DNA of 64,000 nucleotides from Sphingomonas sp. JC676 (GCF_014489075.1 NZ_JACTGR010000007.1:124001-188000); one strand, 5' to 3'. Counted from the first letter of the stretch, positions 23,480 through 31,635 are shown. Translations and numbers: made by a program. Notes: generated from the sequence alone by a model not told the origin.

Positions 23480-24955
23480 TCAGCTGCCGAGGGTGAATTT
23501 CAGGAAGTCGGGGACGGGGCCGTTCCAGCCATCGTCCGGACCGTCATCGGCCGGCTGGCGACGGCGCGGCTCCTCGCGGCGCGGTTCGCTGCGGCGCGCG
23601 TCGTCGCGGCGGGGGCGTGCCTCGCCGCGCGGTTCGGCAGCGGGGCGTTCGTCGCGACGGCCACGTTCGCGCTTCGGCGCAGGCTCGGCCTCGCGCTTCG
23701 GGGCAGCTTCCGCCTCGCGTGCCTCGGGCTCGGCGTCGTGCACCTCGCGTTCGGCGTCGCGCTTCCTGCCGCCACCGCGCTTGCGCGGTTCGGCCTTGCG
23801 TTCCTGAGGCGCGGCCTCGCGCTCCTCGGTGCCCTTGCCGGACGGCGCCGTGGTGCGCTCGATCTTATGGCCGGTCAGCTTCTCGATATTCTGGATATTC
23901 TCGGCGTCTTCGGGCGTCACCAGCGTATAGGCGATGCCGGTGGCGCCCGCGCGGCCGGTGCGGCCGATGCGGTGGACATAGTCGTCGGGATGCCAGGGCG
24001 CGTCGTAATTATAGACGTGGCTGACGCCCTTGATGTCGAGCCCGCGCGCCGCGACGTCGGATGCCACCAGGATATTGACGTCGCCCGCCTTGAACCGCTC
24101 GAGCTCGGCGATGCGTTGCGACTGTTCCATGTCGCCATGGATCTCGGTCGAGCGGAAGCCCGACTTCTGCAGGCTCTTGTTGAGATCGCGCACCGTCGTC
24201 TTGCGGTTGCAGAAGACGATCGCGTTGGTCACGTCGTCGGCGCGCAGCAGGTCGCGCAGCACCGATCGCTTGTCCGATGCGGAGACGGGCACGATCCACT
24301 GGCGGATGTTGATGTTCGCGGAGGCTGGACGCGCGACCTCGATCCGCTTGGGTTCGTTGAGGAACTTGTCCGCCAGCTTCTTGATCACCGGCGGCATCGT
24401 CGCCGAGAAGAGCAGGGTCTGGCGCTGCTTGGGCAGCTTGGTGCAGATTTCCTCGATATCGGGGATGAACCCCATGTCGAGCATCCGGTCGGCCTCGTCG
24501 ATCACCAGCAGGTTGCAGCCGGTGAGCAGGATCTTGCCGCGGCCGAACAGGTCCATCAGCCGGCCCGGCGTGGCGATCAGCACGTCCACGCCCTTTTCGA
24601 GCGCCTTGACCTGGTCGCCCATCTGCACGCCGCCGATCAGCAGCGCCATCGAGAGCTTGTGGTTGGTGCCGTACTTCTCGAAATTTTCGGCGACCTGTGC
24701 CGCTAGCTCGCGGGTGGGCTCGAGGATTAGCGACCGCGGCATTAGCGCGCGGGTGCGCCCCTCGCCGAGGATGTCGATCATGGGGAGAACGAAGGCGGCA
24801 GTCTTGCCCGTGCCCGTTTGCGCGATTCCGACGATGTCCTTGCCCATCAGGACAGAGGGGATCGCCTGGCGCTGGATCGGGGTCGGCTCAGTGTAGCCGG
24901 CATCGGTCACGGCACGCAGAAGGTCGTCAGAAAGGCCGAGATCGGCGAAGCTCAT
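23480..24955 (-). CDS. DEAD-box ATP-dependent RNA helicase (RhlE-like)
   Basis: A 491-residue helicase with the complete motif set: Q motif (YTEPTPIQRQAIP), AQTGTGKTAAF, PTRELAAQ, IATPGRLMDLF, VIDEADRMLDMG, SATMPP, IVFCNRKTTV, VASDVAARGLDIKGV and HRIGRTGRAG. The core ends near residue 370, followed by a tail of about 120 residues made of Arg, Glu, Ala and Pro, disordered and probably RNA-binding. The end is PVPDFLKFTLGS. The start at 24955 gives the family's MSFADLGLSDDLL. Function: remodelling of RNA structure in ribosome assembly or decay. Upstream in-frame sequence is not conserved. Confidence 0.93.
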   Translation of the reverse strand: MSFADLGLSDDLLRAVTDAGYTEPTPIQRQAIPSVLMGKDIVGIAQTGTGKTAAFVLPMIDILGEGRTRALMPRSLILEPTRELAAQVAENFEKYGTNHKLSMALLIGGVQMGDQVKALEKGVDVLIATPGRLMDLFGRGKILLTGCNLLVIDEADRMLDMGFIPDIEEICTKLPKQRQTLLFSATMPPVIKKLADKFLNEPKRIEVARPASANINIRQWIVPVSASDKRSVLRDLLRADDVTNAIVFCNRKTTVRDLNKSLQKSGFRSTEIHGDMEQSQRIAELERFKAGDVNILVASDVAARGLDIKGVSHVYNYDAPWHPDDYVHRIGRTGRAGATGIAYTLVTPEDAENIQNIEKLTGHKIERTTAPSGKGTEEREAAPQERKAEPRKRGGGRKRDAEREVHDAEPEAREAEAAPKREAEPAPKRERGRRDERPAAEPRGEARPRRDDARRSEPRREEPRRRQPADDGPDDGWNGPVPDFLKFTLGS

Positions 24956-25041
24956 GCGGTTGTCCGGAAAAGGAGGCCGCGTCCTTCGCAGCCTCGAAAA
25001 AGCCTTCACGCGCTTGCGGATTTGCGGCCCGATGTCAAGGT

Positions 25042-25500
25042 CTAGCGCGCTACTACGAGCGTGCGGAATGCCTGAACCGGGCATGCGCGCCCCGAACGCG
25101 AGCGGAGCGAATCGCGGCCTGCGCACAGTTTCTTGTCTTCGGTCGGCTTCACATAGAAGCCCGAATAAAAGCCGAGTGCAGGGCATTCCGACCCCAGCTT
25201 GGCGCGCAGCAGCGATCCGTCGTTGAGCACCAGATCGACGCTGTCGGTGGTGTTGACGGTAAAGCCGGCAATCTTGTCCAGCTTCACGCAATCCGACGTC
25301 TTTTTCTCGGTCACCGGTGGCAAGCGCGGCTGGCGCAGGATGATCGTGGTGCTGGTCACGGTCATGCGGGGAACGTGGATCGTGACATGTTGCTGCTGGA
25401 ACATCGCGACCGCGCCATGCCGTACGGGCGGCTCGGGCGCGACCGCGGGCGCCGCGAACAGCAACATAAGACCGGAGGCGGCGAACAGCGGATTCAGCAT
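25042..25500 (-). CDS. Exported protein of unknown function with conserved cysteines
   Basis: A 152-residue protein with a signal peptide (MLNPLFAASGLMLLFAAPAVA). The mature chain has two parts: a Thr/Val-rich beta-like segment (VTIHVPRMTVTSTTIILR) and a region with four cysteines (TSDCVKL, GSECPALG, KKLCAGR, GRACPVQAF), likely two disulfides. No named family recognised. It is divergent from the D-2-hydroxyglutarate-dehydrogenase-like gene. A conserved sphingomonad protein is plausible but not verifiable here. Confidence 0.65.
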   Translation of the reverse strand: MLNPLFAASGLMLLFAAPAVAPEPPVRHGAVAMFQQQHVTIHVPRMTVTSTTIILRQPRLPPVTEKKTSDCVKLDKIAGFTVNTTDSVDLVLNDGSLLRAKLGSECPALGFYSGFYVKPTEDKKLCAGRDSLRSRSGRACPVQAFRTLVVAR

Positions 25501-25575
25501 GGTTGGGACACGCTTCTACGAAACAGGCTTGAACAGTGGATGAACTGACGCAGCGCATGCTATCGCGCAACCGTC

Positions 25576-27024
25576 ATGACGCCCCAGCAACGCCAGATTG
25601 TCGAGACTGTCCTGGAACGGTTCGGTCTCAAGGCCGTAACCACCGATCCTGACGCGATCGCGCCTTGGGTGACCGATTGGCGCGGACGCTTCCACGGCGC
25701 GGTCCCCGCGCTGCTGTCGCCTGGCTCGACCGAGGAAGTCGCCGCGATCATCGGCCTCGCGGCCGAGGCGGGCGTTCCGGTCGTGCCGCAGGGCGGCAAT
25801 ACCGGCATGGTCGGCGGCGCGACGCCCCCGATGGACGGTTCGGCGCTTTTGCTCTCGCTCCGCCGCATGAGCCGCATCCGCGCGCTTTCGGCGGAGAGCA
25901 ATCTCGCCGTAGCCGAGGCCGGGGTGATCCTCGCCGATCTGCGCGACGCGGCTGAGAATGCCGGGCGCCGCTTCCCGCTCGATCTTGGCGCGCGCGGCAG
26001 CGCGACGATCGGCGGGCTCGTCTCCACCAATGCCGGCGGTGTTCAGGTGCTGCGATTCGGCACGATGCGCAGCCTGGTCGCGGGGGTCGAGGCGGTGCTG
26101 CCCGACGGATCGGTCCATGACGGCCTCGCCGCGCTCAAGAAGGACAATCGCGGCTATGACCTCAACCAGCTGCTGATCGGCGCCGAGGGCACGCTGGGCG
26201 TGATCACCGCCGCCAGCCTGCGGCTCGTGCCGGGGATGGTCGCGCGCGCGGTGGCGTGGGTGGGCGTCGAAAGTCCCGCGCGAGGCCTCGCGCTGCTCCG
26301 GGCGATCGAGGCTCGGACCGACGCGGTCGAGAGCTTCGAGATCATCCCAGACGACACGTTGCAGCTCGTGCTTCATCATGTGCCCGGCACGCGTCAGCCG
26401 CTGCCCGGCACGCATCGCTGGCACGTATTGATCGAGGCGGTCGCGACCGATGCGGATGCGGAGCCCCCCGCCTCGCTGGTCGAGCGGCTGCTGGCGCCCG
26501 CGTTCGAATCGGGCCTGGTCGAGGATGCCGTGATCGCCGCGAGCGAGGCGCAGGCCGAGGCGTTCTGGCGGATTCGTCACGCGATCTCGGAGGCGGAGCG
26601 GTCGGCGGGGCCCGCCGTCCAGCACGATATCTCGGTGCCGGTCGACGATATGCCGCGCTTTATGATCGAAGGTGCCGCCGCGGCCGAAGCGCGGTTTACG
26701 GGCACGCACGCCATCGCCTTCGGCCATCTCGGCGACGGCAATGTCCATTTCCATGTCCGCGCGCCGCAGGGCTCCGATCCGGCGCGCTGGTATGCAGAAG
26801 AGGGGCCCGTGATCAGCCGATTCGTCCACGACATGGTTGTTGCGGCCCATGGCTCGATCTCCGCCGAGCATGGCATCGGCCAGATGAAGCGCGACGAACT
26901 CGCCCGGCTCAGCGCGCCGTCGCGAATGGCCGCGCTGCGCGCCATCAAGGGCGCGCTTGATCCGAAGGGGATTCTCAACCCGGGCAAACTGGTGGCGCTT
27001 GCGCCGAGCCCGGGCAAGCCATAG
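25576..27024 (+). CDS. FAD-binding oxidoreductase, D-2-hydroxyglutarate/D-lactate dehydrogenase-like
   Basis: A 482-residue flavoprotein of the GlcD/D2HGDH family. The FAD-binding PCMH domain has VVPQGGNTGMVGGATPP, FPLDLGARGSATIGGLVSTNAGGVQVLRFG and LLIGAEGTLGVITAASL. The C-terminal substrate domain has HAIAFGHLGDGNVHFHVRA with the metal-binding His pair, and SAEHGIGQMKRDEL. It oxidises a D-2-hydroxy acid, passing electrons to an electron-transfer flavoprotein or a cytochrome. It is followed by sapC after 48 bases; the cytochrome b561 two genes on could be an electron acceptor, but this is speculative. Confidence 0.88.
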   Translation: MTPQQRQIVETVLERFGLKAVTTDPDAIAPWVTDWRGRFHGAVPALLSPGSTEEVAAIIGLAAEAGVPVVPQGGNTGMVGGATPPMDGSALLLSLRRMSRIRALSAESNLAVAEAGVILADLRDAAENAGRRFPLDLGARGSATIGGLVSTNAGGVQVLRFGTMRSLVAGVEAVLPDGSVHDGLAALKKDNRGYDLNQLLIGAEGTLGVITAASLRLVPGMVARAVAWVGVESPARGLALLRAIEARTDAVESFEIIPDDTLQLVLHHVPGTRQPLPGTHRWHVLIEAVATDADAEPPASLVERLLAPAFESGLVEDAVIAASEAQAEAFWRIRHAISEAERSAGPAVQHDISVPVDDMPRFMIEGAAAAEARFTGTHAIAFGHLGDGNVHFHVRAPQGSDPARWYAEEGPVISRFVHDMVVAAHGSISAEHGIGQMKRDELARLSAPSRMAALRAIKGALDPKGILNPGKLVALAPSPGKP

Positions 27025-27072
27025 ACCCGCGCCCGAACTTTTCACGCATTCAGCAATTTTCAGGAGAGTATG

Positions 27073-27846
27073 ATGGCCAGCGCGCCACAGCAGCCACTTC
27101 CCTTGTTCTACAATGGCCTCGAGCCGCTTTCGAGCCAGACGCATGCCGATTTCCGCCTGCGTATCCTCGACAAGGCGCCGTTCCTCGCCAACCAGCATGC
27201 TGTTCCGATCACGGTCGAGGAATTCCCGCTGGTCCAGCGCTTCATGCCGATCGTCTTCTCGGTCGGCGACGACCCCGTGCCGCTCGCGCTGATGGGCCTG
27301 AACGAGGGCATCAACACCTTTGTCGACGATGAAGGCAAGCTGCTCGAGACCAATTTCTACGTGCCGGCCTATGTCCGCCGCTATCCCTATCTGCTGGCGC
27401 GGCTCCGCCCCGATGCCGATGAGCTGTCGCTTTGCTTCGATCCGACCTCGGGCATCGTCGGTGCGTTCGAGGATGGCGAGAAGCTGTTCGAGGACGGCCA
27501 GCCGAGCGAGCTCACCAAGAACATCCTGCAGTTCAACGAGCAGTTCGAGCAGGCCGGCGCCCGCACGACCCAGTTCATGAAGGAGCTGAAGGATCTCGGC
27601 ATCCTCATCGATGGCGAAGTCAGCATCCAGCCCGATGGCGCGGCGCAACCCTTCATCTATCGCGGCTTCATGATGGTCGACGAAGCCAAGCTCAACGAGC
27701 TGCGCGGCGATCAACTGCGCAAGATCGTCCAGAACGGCATGCTGCCGCTCATCTATGCGCATCTCTTCTCGCTGCAGCTGATGCGCGACATCTTCTCGCG
27801 CCAGGTCAGCATGGGCAAGATGCCCGAGCCCCAGCTCGTCGGATGA
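27073..27846 (+). CDS. SapC family protein
   Basis: A 257-residue protein of the SapC family (as in Campylobacter S-layer and caulobacter-type neighbourhoods). Landmarks are FLANQHAVPITVEEFPLVQRFMPIVF, NTFVDDEGKLLETNFYVPAYVRRYPYLL and the final LMRDIFSRQVSMGK. It has no signal peptide. Function is not established; it is often associated with peptidase- or transport-linked gene clusters. Two consecutive ATG codons exist (27070, 27073); the second is better spaced from GGAG. Its stop overlaps the next start (ATGA). Confidence 0.82.
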   Translation: MASAPQQPLPLFYNGLEPLSSQTHADFRLRILDKAPFLANQHAVPITVEEFPLVQRFMPIVFSVGDDPVPLALMGLNEGINTFVDDEGKLLETNFYVPAYVRRYPYLLARLRPDADELSLCFDPTSGIVGAFEDGEKLFEDGQPSELTKNILQFNEQFEQAGARTTQFMKELKDLGILIDGEVSIQPDGAAQPFIYRGFMMVDEAKLNELRGDQLRKIVQNGMLPLIYAHLFSLQLMRDIFSRQVSMGKMPEPQLVG

Positions 27847-28397
27847 CAACCGGGTTCGCGCGCGGCGAGCGCTACAGCCGGGGGGCGATCGCCTTTCACT
27901 GGGTGATCGCCGCGCTCGTGCTCTTCAATCTCTGGCTCGGCCTGTTCCACGACTCGCTTCCGCGCGAGTGGAAGGTCATCCCGGTCCACAAGTCGGTTGG
28001 CATCACCATCCTGGTGCTCACGCTCGGCCGGATCGCCTGGCGGCTGACGCATCGTCCGCCGCATCTGCCCGACCTGATGGCCGGGTGGGAAAAGGCTGTC
28101 GCCAAGGGCGTGCACCTCGTCCTCTACACGCTCCTGCTGATCCTGCCGCTCACCGGCTGGCTGCTTTCGTCGAATCCCGCGCGGCCGCGGCCGTTCAGCT
28201 GGTTCTTCCTGTTCGACGTGCCGATGCTGCCCGCGACTCCGGTGATCGCGCGGAACGCGCATGAGGCGCACGAGCTGCTTGGATATCTGATGGCCGCGCT
28301 CGTGCTGATCCATATCGCGGCAGCGCTGCGCCACCATTTCCTGCTGCGTGACAAGGTATTGGCCCGCATGCTGCCATGGGTTTCGCGCCGCCGCTGA
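27843..28397 (+). CDS. Cytochrome b561 family protein
   Basis: A 184-residue membrane protein with four predicted helices. Four histidines in or near the helices (AIAFHWVIAALV, VIPVHKSVGIT, GVHLVLYTLLLILPLTGW and NAHEAHELLGY) provide two b-type haem sites. The LPLTGWLLSS loop is a family hallmark. It probably moves electrons between quinol and a periplasmic acceptor or superoxide. The start at 27843 overlaps the sapC stop by four bases (ATGA), so it is coupled to sapC. Confidence 0.88.
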   Translation: MTTGFARGERYSRGAIAFHWVIAALVLFNLWLGLFHDSLPREWKVIPVHKSVGITILVLTLGRIAWRLTHRPPHLPDLMAGWEKAVAKGVHLVLYTLLLILPLTGWLLSSNPARPRPFSWFFLFDVPMLPATPVIARNAHEAHELLGYLMAALVLIHIAAALRHHFLLRDKVLARMLPWVSRRR

Positions 28398-28447
28398 CCG
28401 CCATCGCGAGAGAATTGTCGCAGTTTGTCGCGGCGCGGCATCGGGCC

Positions 28448-28475
28448 TTGAACTCCTTTGTCGCTCAACTATATC
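28448..28475 (+). promoter_or_regulatory. Sigma-70-type promoter of the candidate small RNA
   Basis: TTGAAC at 28448-28453, a 16-base spacer, and TATATC at 28470-28475. Both boxes stand out against the GC-rich background. The predicted start is about 28482, which yields a roughly 105-base transcript ending at the terminator at 28587. It lies downstream of cytochrome b561, on the same strand. Confidence 0.6.
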
Positions 28476-28481
28476 TGGTTT

Positions 28482-28587
28482 GTACGGTCTGGTGTCCCCC
28501 CTTTCGCTGGGCCGTGCGGCACGCCTTCGGGCGTGTCTCCTCCCTGAACCTTGGCCACCTCGTGGGTAACCGCGAGGTGGTTTTTTT
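28482..28587 (+). ncRNA. Candidate small RNA with anti-Shine-Dalgarno motif
   Basis: A non-coding stretch of about 105 bases bounded by a promoter and a strong terminator. It contains a stable hairpin GGCACGCC-UUCG-GGCGUGUC (28518-28537, all pairs including one G-U) and then an unpaired CUCCUCCC (28537-28544), complementary to ribosome-binding sites, before the terminator hairpin. This plan resembles alphaproteobacterial small RNAs carrying CCUCCUCCC motifs, known to base-pair with ribosome-binding regions. I could not match it to 6S, SRP RNA or tmRNA. Expression and exact ends are inferred. Confidence 0.55.
28555..28587 (+). terminator. Rho-independent terminator of the small RNA
   Basis: Stem CCACCTCG (28555-28562) with CGAGGTGG (28573-28580), followed by seven T residues (28581-28587). 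It lies six bases before the 3' end of the convergent N-formylglutamate amidohydrolase gene. One of the clearest intrinsic terminators in the window. Confidence 0.85.
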
Positions 28588-28593
28588 ATGGGA

Positions 28594-29439
28594 TTATTCG
28601 GCGGCGATCGCCACGGGGAGCGCCTCGTCGGCGACCGCATCGATGATCGCGCGGAGCAGCGCCACCGTGGCCGCCAGCCCTGGACCGGGCTGGTCGAGCG
28701 CCGCATCGAGATAGAGCGAGCGATCGAATTCGAGCTGGATCGCATGCACCCCGCGTCGGGGATCGCCGTGGCGTTCCAATATATGGCCGCCCGAATAAGG
28801 CGTGTTGGCGCCGATCGCGACTCCGTGCGCCCGTGCGACTCCCTCGATTCGCCCGATGAAGCGCGCGGCCGAGGATTTGCCGAATCGGTCGCCCAGCACG
28901 AGCCGCGGCGCGGTCGCCGGATCGCCGAGCGGCGGCATCGAATGAATGTCGAGCAACACCGCCACGCCGAATCGCACCCGCGCTGCCGCAAGCGCCGCGT
29001 CCACCGCCGCATGATAGGGCCGGTAATCGGCGCGGATCCGCTCGGCGACTTCCTCGCTCGACAGGCGCCGGCTCCAGATGTCGCCCGAATTGCCCACGCG
29101 CCGCGGTACCAGGCCCAGCCCGCTGCGCAGCTTCGCCGATTGCGGGCGGCCGAGCGAGCTCGCGCCATCGTCGAGTCGCGGGTCGCGCTCATGCTCGGCG
29201 CGGTTGAGATCGATCCAGGCGCGGGCGCGCTCCGCGACGAACAGGGTCTCGCCGCGCCGCGCCTGCAGGCCGAGCGTATCGGCATGGCGATCCTCGAGTC
29301 CCCTGAGCGCGGCCAGCGGAACGCGCAGAGCGGCGCGCAGGGGTAGGGGGTATTCGCGCCCGGCATGCGGCACCGAAAGCACCACCGGGCTGATCGGCTC
29401 CAGGGGCCCGTGCCGCAGGAAAGAGGGCGTTGCCGTCAC
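28594..29439 (-). CDS. N-formylglutamate amidohydrolase family protein
   Basis: A 281-residue protein with FGase landmarks: VVLSVPHAGREYP, LEDRHADTL, ARAWIDLNRAEHERDPRL, YRPYHAAVDAALAAARVRFG, LLDIHSMPPLG and VLGDRFG. The histidines and acidic residues are expected to bind a catalytic metal. The enzyme hydrolyses N-formylglutamate, the last step of one histidine-degradation route, although no hut genes are nearby and a related substrate is possible. It begins with a GTG at 29439. It is divergent from cpdR. Confidence 0.88.
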   Translation of the reverse strand: MTATPSFLRHGPLEPISPVVLSVPHAGREYPLPLRAALRVPLAALRGLEDRHADTLGLQARRGETLFVAERARAWIDLNRAEHERDPRLDDGASSLGRPQSAKLRSGLGLVPRRVGNSGDIWSRRLSSEEVAERIRADYRPYHAAVDAALAAARVRFGVAVLLDIHSMPPLGDPATAPRLVLGDRFGKSSAARFIGRIEGVARAHGVAIGANTPYSGGHILERHGDPRRGVHAIQLEFDRSLYLDAALDQPGPGLAATVALLRAIIDAVADEALPVAIAAE

Positions 29440-29548
29440 GCTTCTTGCCTAAGGCCGCGTCAAGAATTCGGCAATGGCGCGCGCTCAAAGCTGGAAAATG
29501 TTAATCGCTTCCAGCATAAGATGCTCGCTTGCGTGGGATGGGGTAACG

Positions 29549-29926
29549 ATGATCCGGATTTTGCTGGCCGAGGACGACCGCGTGATGCGGGAATACCTCA
29601 CTCGGGCGCTGGAGCGCTCGGGCTATTCGGTCAGTGCGGTCGATCGCGGCACTGAGGCGATGCCGCTGCTCCAGACCGAGCGATTCGATCTGCTGCTCAC
29701 CGACATCGTCATGCCTGAGATGGACGGCATCGAGCTCGCGCAGAAGGCTAGCGAGATCGCGCCGGACATGCGCGTGATGTTCATCACCGGATTCGCCGCG
29801 GTCACGCTGCGCGCCGGCCAACAGGTGCCGCAGGCGCGCGTGCTGTCCAAGCCGTTCCACCTGCGCGACCTGGTATTGGAGGTCGATCGGCTGTTCGAGG
29901 CGGAGAGCATTCCCACCCGCAATTGA
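29549..29926 (+). CDS. cpdR: Single-domain response regulator, CpdR-like
   Basis: A 125-residue stand-alone receiver. The acidic pocket is AEDD (residues 7-10), the phosphorylation site is Asp52 in LLLTDIVMPEMDGIELA and the conserved Lys101 is in RVLSKPFHLRD. The sequence and its neighbourhood (N-formylglutamate amidohydrolase divergent, tRNA-Val downstream) match CpdR of Caulobacter, an adaptor that controls ClpXP-dependent degradation of cell-cycle proteins when unphosphorylated. The C-terminus (IPTRN) lacks the two terminal alanines that target Caulobacter CpdR itself for degradation. Start at 29549 (ATGATCCGG). Confidence 0.82.
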   Translation: MIRILLAEDDRVMREYLTRALERSGYSVSAVDRGTEAMPLLQTERFDLLLTDIVMPEMDGIELAQKASEIAPDMRVMFITGFAAVTLRAGQQVPQARVLSKPFHLRDLVLEVDRLFEAESIPTRN

Positions 29927-30004
29927 TTTCGGACGATCGGCGGGTTGCAAGCGTGGGATTCCCTCGCTAAAGGCCCGCTTCCCGAGTTTAGCCGAGAGGC
30001 ATTC

Positions 30005-30079
30005 GGGCGCGTAGCTCAGTGGTAGAGCACTGTGTTGACATCGCAGGGGTCGCAAGTTCAATCCTTGCCGCGCCCACCA
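30005..30079 (+). tRNA. tRNA-Val(GAC)
   Basis: A complete cloverleaf of 75 bases with encoded CCA. Acceptor stem GGGCGCG (30005-30011) pairs with CGCGCCC (30069-30075), then A-CCA. The D arm is GCTCAGTGGTAGAGC. The anticodon arm CTGTG-TTGACAT-CGCAG gives anticodon GAC, reading GUC valine codons. The T arm contains GTTCAATC. A strong terminator follows at once. Confidence 0.96.
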
Positions 30080-30087
30080 TTTCAAAA

Positions 30088-30121
30088 GGCCCGGAAAGCT
30101 GATCGCTTTCCGGGCCTTTTT
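30088..30121 (+). terminator. Rho-independent terminator after tRNA-Val
   Basis: A perfect 12-base-pair stem GGCCCGGAAAGC (30088-30099) with GCTTTCCGGGCC (30105-30116), loop TGATC, and TTTTTC following. It also lies 19 bases beyond the 3' end of the convergent deamidase gene. Confidence 0.9.
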
Positions 30122-30139
30122 CGATTGCAGTGTCCTGCA

Positions 30140-31252
30140 TCACGGGCAGTTGGCATAAGGCGGCGGACCGGAGTTGATCGCGCGCTCCTGCAGCCTGAGC
30201 CGATAATAAGCCAGGCGGTCGTTCGTCTTCACATAGCCGGGATCGGTCTGGCCCCACAGATAGTCCGATGCGTCCGTATAGGTCAGCGTGGCGCCGGGAT
30301 CGCCCTGGACGGACTTCCATTGGCTGACGGACACCGGGGTGGTGAAGAGCGACGGATCGATGACCATTTTCTGGGTGCACCAAAGCCGCCGCCACGACCA
30401 TCGCCGCCGGACGCACAAGGTCGGCGCGACATGCCAGCCCCAATTGACGAAACAGGCCGGATTGTTGCGGGTCAGCGTATGCAGGGATCCCTGGATCCAG
30501 ACCTTGCGCGGGGACAGGCCCATGGCGATCATGAGCCGGCACATTTCATGCGCGCGCGCCCAGCAGCCGTCGTCCGGGTACAGGAATGGAATGCAGGGCG
30601 CCGGCACGGTCAGGGGAGCGCAACTCGTCGCGCTCATTTGATCGAAGACGTTCTGCGCGTGCCCTGCCGAGATGCAGCCGCGAAACCACCAGTTCCACGG
30701 CCAGATCCACCAGCGCAGGAACCCGTACCAGTCGAGCGTCGGGCGCGGGTGCTCGAACGGGAAGTCGAGAAGCGGCCCGTCGTCCGGGCCCGGTTCAAAA
30801 AAACGCGCCTCGATGACCTCGCGGCGATCGTCGGTGACCAGGATGAGAGGCTGTTTGCTGCGCGCCGCTTCCCGCAGCATTTCGGAAAGCTGGCCGAACC
30901 GCTCATGGCTTTTGCCGAGCAGGAACCGCGCGTGCGAGGAATCGATCTCGAACTCGATTCCTTCGCGCGTTTCGCGCGTCTCTCGTACGCGGCCGAGATC
31001 GGGCACACGCAACAGGCTTATCGCTTCGGTGTCGGGGTCGACCTCCAGATAGACCGGCTGGCGCAACTTCTCGAGACCGGCGAGGATCTGCGCGTAAGCC
31101 GCCGCCTTCTCGTGCCCGGCGGGAAGGCGGACGCGCCGGCCCTCGTCGAGTATGATCTCGAGATCTTCCTTGCCGCCGGCCGTGGCGAAGTCTTGCCCGG
31201 GCGGCAATTGGACACGCACCTGGCGAGATACGATAATCTGAGACGTTGCCAT
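30140..31252 (-). CDS. Protein-glutaminase-like deamidase with N-terminal extension
   Basis: A 370-residue protein. The C-terminal half resembles bacterial protein glutaminases, which deamidate glutamine side chains in proteins: PDDGCWARAHEMCRL holds the nucleophile Cys230, VNWGWHVAPTL holds His274 and KMVIDPSLF holds Asp299, in the family's order and spacing, followed by PVSVSQW. Residues 1-150 are a separate domain of unknown type. Residues 175-192 are strikingly Trp-rich (GFLRWWIWPWNWWFRG). There is no signal peptide, so the target may be cytoplasmic or the protein may be secreted without Sec. It is next to tRNA-Val; ribosome-binding site GGAG is ten bases before the start. Confidence 0.72.
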   Translation of the reverse strand: MATSQIIVSRQVRVQLPPGQDFATAGGKEDLEIILDEGRRVRLPAGHEKAAAYAQILAGLEKLRQPVYLEVDPDTEAISLLRVPDLGRVRETRETREGIEFEIDSSHARFLLGKSHERFGQLSEMLREAARSKQPLILVTDDRREVIEARFFEPGPDDGPLLDFPFEHPRPTLDWYGFLRWWIWPWNWWFRGCISAGHAQNVFDQMSATSCAPLTVPAPCIPFLYPDDGCWARAHEMCRLMIAMGLSPRKVWIQGSLHTLTRNNPACFVNWGWHVAPTLCVRRRWSWRRLWCTQKMVIDPSLFTTPVSVSQWKSVQGDPGATLTYTDASDYLWGQTDPGYVKTNDRLAYYRLRLQERAINSGPPPYANCP

Positions 31253-31635
31253 GATCTGACTCCGCTGCTGGATTGCACCCGCACCAAAAGCGCGGTCGCA
31301 GTCGCTTTCTAGTCAAGGTCCGCACGCGCTTTCGGCACTGTCTATCTTGCTTGGGACCGACGCCGAGTTTCAGATTGTGTGAATCTTCCCCGACTCACGA
31401 TCTGACTCGAGAATAATAACAGATCGGCAACATTCGGAACAGGAAGGCGTTTCGCACGAAGCCCGGCGACTATAATTGCCGAACTCGTTATGCCTCCGCA
31501 TGGGCGCGCCCGATGACCGGTCCCCACCACCGCTATTGACGTCAGGCTTACATTTCAGACGAAAGCGGTCCGGCCATTGACCTTGGATCTTGGCCACGGT
31601 CGCTCAGGCGAGCGTCGAGAACCTCCTGCCGTCGC
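31253..31635. other. Intergenic region without a recognisable gene
   Basis: 383 bases between the deamidase and the glyoxalase-family gene, somewhat more AT-rich than the surroundings (for example 31370-31450). Short open frames occur on the minus strand, but none has a ribosome-binding site or a recognisable product. I see no clear repeat or RNA hairpin. It contains the upstream region of the deamidase gene. Confidence 0.5.

Noticed and set aside
25516..27849. A 777-residue open frame on the minus strand
   Set aside because: Antisense of the flavoprotein and sapC genes, with a low-complexity His/Arg/Asp composition typical of GC-rich shadows.
28398..28593. 6S RNA, SRP RNA or tmRNA at the small RNA locus
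   Set aside because: The SRP GGAAGGAAGC tetraloop region and a tmRNA tRNA-like domain are absent; the length and separate terminator stem do not fit the long closed hairpin of 6S RNA, so only a generic small RNA is reported.
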